Source: Hymenobacter armeniacus (GTDB taxonomy: Bacteria; Bacteroidota; Bacteroidia; Cytophagales; Hymenobacteraceae). From it: a DNA stretch of 64,000 bases. The position numbers and the translations under genes are program-made. Shown in pieces: positions 61,232 through 64,000 of the stretch. Location of the stretch: contig NZ_JACXAC010000004.1 of assembly GCF_014699055.1 (NCBI RefSeq), positions 186,001-250,000 of the forward strand, read 5' to 3'. The notes beneath the pieces were generated by a model. The model saw nothing but the letters and a program-made list of their open reading frames with translations, searched no databases and was not told the origin of the DNA. The first letter of the stretch is position 1, and each line of letters opens with the position of its first letter.

Positions 61232-62752
61232 ATGAATGAAATTTCAAATTTGGCGCGAATTGTGACATCGCGCAGCTTGACTTCTTTGCCGGTTTTGGAC
61301 CTGGCGAGCACCCGGCCGAACAAGGAAAATCAATTCGTGGCCACCCTGACCGCTACGCCGGGGGCCACGCAGCTGCAAGTAGTGAAGGCGCTGTATGGCA
61401 AACCCACCGCCGCTAACGTGCGCGCCCTGCAACGCCTGCAGTCGCGGGTGAAAAACAAGCTGCTCAACCAGCTCTATTTCCTGGACCATTCGGACCCGCG
61501 CCACTTGGTGTCGCGCCGCTACCAGATGGAGTGCCTCGACTTATTGCACAAGATAAACATTCTGTTTGCAGAAGGCGAGTATGTGCTCACCGAGCGCCTC
61601 CTCTACCGCTGCAAGCGCCTGGCCGAGGCCGGTAGCTTCACCAACTACAGCGTGGAGTGCGCCCGGCTCATGTGCACGGTGTACTCGCAGCAGCGCCAGG
61701 CCCTGCGCTACCAGAAAGCCACCAGCCAGCTTTTGAAGCTGCAGCAGACCCTGGCCTGGGAAGATGAGGCCGAGCGCATCTATTCCGACACGCAGATGGC
61801 GCTGGCCCACACCGTGCGCAGCCGCCGGGCCGTGCTGCCCCTCCTGCCCACCTACATTGCCCAGCTGGAAGCCCTGCACCGCAAGGCCCGCACCTTCAGC
61901 ACCTACAACCACCTCTACCGGTTGCGCCTGGCCTACGAGGAACTACAGGGCAATTTCAAGGAGATGATTAAAGTGACGGCCGACGCCTCGCGGCGCTTTC
62001 GGGAGGGCAAGCTCAATGCCCGGCGCTTCGACCTGCGCTTCAACCATTTCGTGAGCATCTACGCTTACCTGCGCAGCCGGCAGCCGGTGCAGGGCCTGCG
62101 CTTGGCCGAGCAGTACAGCCGTGACTTCCACCCGTCGTCGAGCAACTGGTTTTATTTTCAGGAGCACCACGTGCTGCTGGCCCTGCACGCCGAGCAGTAC
62201 GAGCGCGCCCAGCAGTTGCTGACCACCATCACCAAAAACCCCGCCTACCTCATCCAGCGCGAGGCCGCTCTCGAACGCTGGGACCTATACAAGGCCTATA
62301 TCGACTTTGTGCTGCCGCCCCAGCGCGCCACCGCCCGGCAGCGCCAAATGGCGCAGTGGGTGCTGCAACTGCCCGAGTACAGCCGCGACAAGCGCGGCCA
62401 CAACGTGGCCATTCTGGTGTTGCAGCTGCTGCACTTCCTGCGCGAGCGCAGCCTGGAAGAGGTGCTGCTGCGCCTCGAGCGCCTGCGCAAGTACCAGCAG
62501 CGCCACCTCTACGAGGCCAGCACGCTGCGCAGCCGCCTGTTTTTGCGCCTGCTGCAGGTGATTGTGGAAAAGAATTTCGACGCCGCCGCCGCCGCCGAGC
62601 GCGGCAAAAACATGCTGCTGCAGCTACAGGATACGCCGCCGCCCGGCGAGGCCTTTGCCGAGGTCGAAATCATTCCCTACGAACAGCTGTGGAAGCTGGT
62701 GCTGGGGCTGCTGCGCGAAGGCCGCCCCATGGCCACAGAAGCTGACGCCTAG
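61232..62752 (+). CDS. Large alpha-helical (TPR-like) protein, unknown function
   Basis: A 506-residue cytoplasmic protein (ATG at 61232) with no signal or membrane segment. Residues ~40-95 (FVATLTATPGATQLQVVKALYGKP ... RLQSRVKNKLLNQLYFLD) look like a small DNA- or protein-binding helical domain. The rest is made of repeated amphipathic helix pairs rich in Leu, Arg, Tyr and Gln (LTERLLYRCKRLAEAG, RAQQLLTTITKNPAYL, LLRLERLRKYQQRHLYEAS), as in tetratricopeptide-like repeats. It is divergent from the secreted repeat-protein gene across an AT-rich region, suggesting shared control. No catalytic motif is visible. Confidence 0.8.
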   Translation: MNEISNLARIVTSRSLTSLPVLDLASTRPNKENQFVATLTATPGATQLQVVKALYGKPTAANVRALQRLQSRVKNKLLNQLYFLDHSDPRHLVSRRYQMECLDLLHKINILFAEGEYVLTERLLYRCKRLAEAGSFTNYSVECARLMCTVYSQQRQALRYQKATSQLLKLQQTLAWEDEAERIYSDTQMALAHTVRSRRAVLPLLPTYIAQLEALHRKARTFSTYNHLYRLRLAYEELQGNFKEMIKVTADASRRFREGKLNARRFDLRFNHFVSIYAYLRSRQPVQGLRLAEQYSRDFHPSSSNWFYFQEHHVLLALHAEQYERAQQLLTTITKNPAYLIQREAALERWDLYKAYIDFVLPPQRATARQRQMAQWVLQLPEYSRDKRGHNVAILVLQLLHFLRERSLEEVLLRLERLRKYQQRHLYEASTLRSRLFLRLLQVIVEKNFDAAAAAERGKNMLLQLQDTPPPGEAFAEVEIIPYEQLWKLVLGLLREGRPMATEADA

Positions 62753-62768
62753 GTCCTGGAAAAACGGC

Positions 62769-62810
62769 GCAAGCCCCCGCCGCACAAGTAGTTGCGCGGC
62801 GGGGGCTTGC
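62769..62810. terminator. Strong hairpin between convergent genes
   Basis: GCAAGCCCCCGCCGC and GCGGCGGGGGCTTGC pair nearly perfectly. On the minus strand a T5 run follows after CGCCG, so it suits the PKD gene (62853) best. Confidence 0.82.
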
Positions 62811-62852
62811 CATTAAGAGAGACTGTGGCCTTTAGGCAGTAGATACTAGGCG

Positions 62853-63476
62853 CTACGGCTCCACCACAATTTCGCGCGAGACGCAATGGCTGGCGATGCA
62901 GGCCGCCGAGCCGTAGCCGCGCATGCTGAAACGAACCTGGTAGGTGCCCGGCCGCCGGAACACGTGTTGGGCCGTGCGGCCCTGCTGCACGGTGCCGTCG
63001 CGAAAATCCCATACGTACTGCACGTTGTTGCAACTGAGCAACTGGGCTTCGGGCGAAGCAAAGCTGACGGGCTGGCCCACGCGCACGCGGGTGGTGGAAG
63101 CGGTGAAGTCGACGACGTCCTGCTGGACGAGGTTGATGGGAATGTATTTCTGCCCGCGGCGTATTTCGCCGGTTTTGTCCACGATGACGTCGAGCTGCAC
63201 TACGTAGTTTTTGCGCTCCTTGTAGCAGTGCGTCACGGTGGGGCCGGTGAGGGTGGTGCCGTCGCCCATCTGCCACTGGTAAGTGAAGGGGCCGGCGGCC
63301 TCGTCGACGGAAGGACGGCCGTCGAGGTCGACGCAGAGCATGCGCGGCAGCGGCGGCCCGCAGTTTACGCTGGTGGTGTCGCCGGCCTGCTGGGCGCGGG
63401 CGGCCAGTGCGGCCAGGCTCAGCAAGAAGGCCAGGGCGGCTGCGCGGCCGCGGGAAGCTGCTGGGAGAAAGCGCAT
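62853..63476 (-). CDS. Secreted protein with PKD-like domains
   Basis: A 207-residue exported protein (ATG at 63476; signal ending AARAQ). Two PKD-like segments are visible: FTYQWQMGDGTTLTGPTVTHCY and VQYVWDFRDGTVQQGRTAQHVFRRPGTYQV, the classic WDFGDG...H.Y..PGTY pattern with RDG in the second. Four to six cysteines may form disulfides. Such proteins usually mediate adhesion or are surface parts in Bacteroidota. It precedes nothing downstream but follows the response-regulator gene in the same direction with a 20-base gap. Confidence 0.85.
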   Translation of the reverse strand: MRFLPAASRGRAAALAFLLSLAALAARAQQAGDTTSVNCGPPLPRMLCVDLDGRPSVDEAAGPFTYQWQMGDGTTLTGPTVTHCYKERKNYVVQLDVIVDKTGEIRRGQKYIPINLVQQDVVDFTASTTRVRVGQPVSFASPEAQLLSCNNVQYVWDFRDGTVQQGRTAQHVFRRPGTYQVRFSMRGYGSAACIASHCVSREIVVEP

Positions 63477-63496
63477 AGATAGAACGATAAGCAAAA

Positions 63497-64000
63497 TTAG
63501 AATTTGTTGAGGCGCTGCATCACGTCGCGCAGGTAGGTTTGGCCCACCGGAATGTGCTTGGATTCCACCACCAGCGAGTTGTCTTCGAGGGCCTGGATGT
63601 GGTCGAGGTTGACGATGAACGAGCGATGCACTCGCACAAAGCGGGTGGCCGGAAATTTCTCTTCCACGGCCTTCATGGTGCTGTACACAATGAGCTTGCT
63701 GCGGTCGGTGATGACGTGCACGTAGTCGCCCAGGGCCTCCACGTAGCGCACGTCGTCGAAGGTGACGCGCACCAGCTTGTTGTCCACCTTCACGAAGGTG
63801 AAGGCGGCGTTGGGCGCCGACGCCTGGATGGCATCGGGGTCGTCGGCGGTCTGGCGCTCGGTCATTTCCAAGGCTTTTTGCGCGGCCTGCAGGAAGCGGG
63901 CGTAGCTCACGGGCTTCACCAGGTAGTCCACCACGGCCTGCTCGAAGGCCTGCACCGCGTAGTCTTTGCTGCTGGTGATGAGCACCACCAGCGGCGGGTG
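63497..64000 (-). CDS. LytTR-family response regulator (partial, 5' end outside window)
   Basis: The last 167 residues of a response regulator. The receiver domain is cut, but its end is visible: VVLITSSKDYAVQAFEQAVVDYLVKPVSYARFLQAAQKAL, with the conserved Lys-Pro pair. A LytTR DNA-binding domain (~65-167) follows: VRVTFDDVRYVEALGDYVHVIT, EEKFPATRFVRVHRSFIVNLDHI and VGQTYLRDVMQRLNKF. These regulators work with LytS/YehU-type histidine kinases, which probably lie upstream, outside the window. Confidence 0.93.
   Translation of the reverse strand, partial: HPPLVVLITSSKDYAVQAFEQAVVDYLVKPVSYARFLQAAQKALEMTERQTADDPDAIQASAPNAAFTFVKVDNKLVRVTFDDVRYVEALGDYVHVITDRSKLIVYSTMKAVEEKFPATRFVRVHRSFIVNLDHIQALEDNSLVVESKHIPVGQTYLRDVMQRLNKF

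Overview
The window looks like chromosomal DNA from a GC-rich member of the Bacteroidota, most like Hymenobacter or a close relative in the Cytophagales. That is inference from several signs: TAnnTTTG promoter elements, some with a TTG about 20 bases upstream; a fused SecDF; a TonB-dependent receptor; a zinc-free type B ribosomal protein L31; DUF5777-type and porin-family barrels; and frequent GTG/TTG starts. No tRNA, rRNA, phage, transposase or CRISPR array was seen. Most genes are housekeeping, on both strands in short operons.

Layout. 0-10 kb: a partial MoxR ATPase, two parvulin-type periplasmic foldases, an Rsb-like partner-switching module (SpoIIE-type phosphatase, STAS protein, HATPase kinase), IMP dehydrogenase and an SDR. 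10-19 kb: an FRG-domain protein, HrpB helicase, small enzymes, and the NAD-salvage pair PnuC/NadR, in which NadR is fused in frame to an aldose-1-epimerase-like domain. 19-28 kb: a TPP riboswitch ahead of a TonB receptor, an APC permease, a glutaryl-CoA-type dehydrogenase, a HIRAN protein, RuvB and QueG. 28-34 kb: four exported ferritin-like proteins in two pairs, then BatD and chorismate synthase. 35-45 kb: a membrane-anchored double alpha/beta hydrolase, a NifU-like protein, envelope proteins, an ECF sigma factor overlapping a gene that joins an anti-sigma-like N-terminus to an outer-membrane barrel, and SecDF. 45-56 kb: a lipoprotein gene with a probable 3' frameshift next to a 21-bp tandem repeat, Udk, RdgB, L31, a GlmU-like protein, HolB, HemC, a cyclophilin and an RmlD-like SDR. 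56-64 kb: an oligopeptide-type ABC importer without ATPase genes, a secreted protein made almost wholly of GGTGGWGND repeats, a large helical-repeat protein, a PKD protein and a partial LytTR response regulator.

Non-coding DNA is unusually rich in long inverted repeats. One superfamily with the core CTGAGCGCAG occurs about eight times between genes (two subfamilies with different loops, plus a deletion form and a chimeric form). Other palindromes use different 'words'. Several enclose or replace intrinsic terminators. The strongest candidates for something undescribed are the palindrome families, the GGTGGWGND repeat protein with its neighbours, the NadR-epimerase fusion, the four-gene ferritin-like cluster with graded loss of metal ligands, and the tandem repeat beside the frameshifted lipoprotein.
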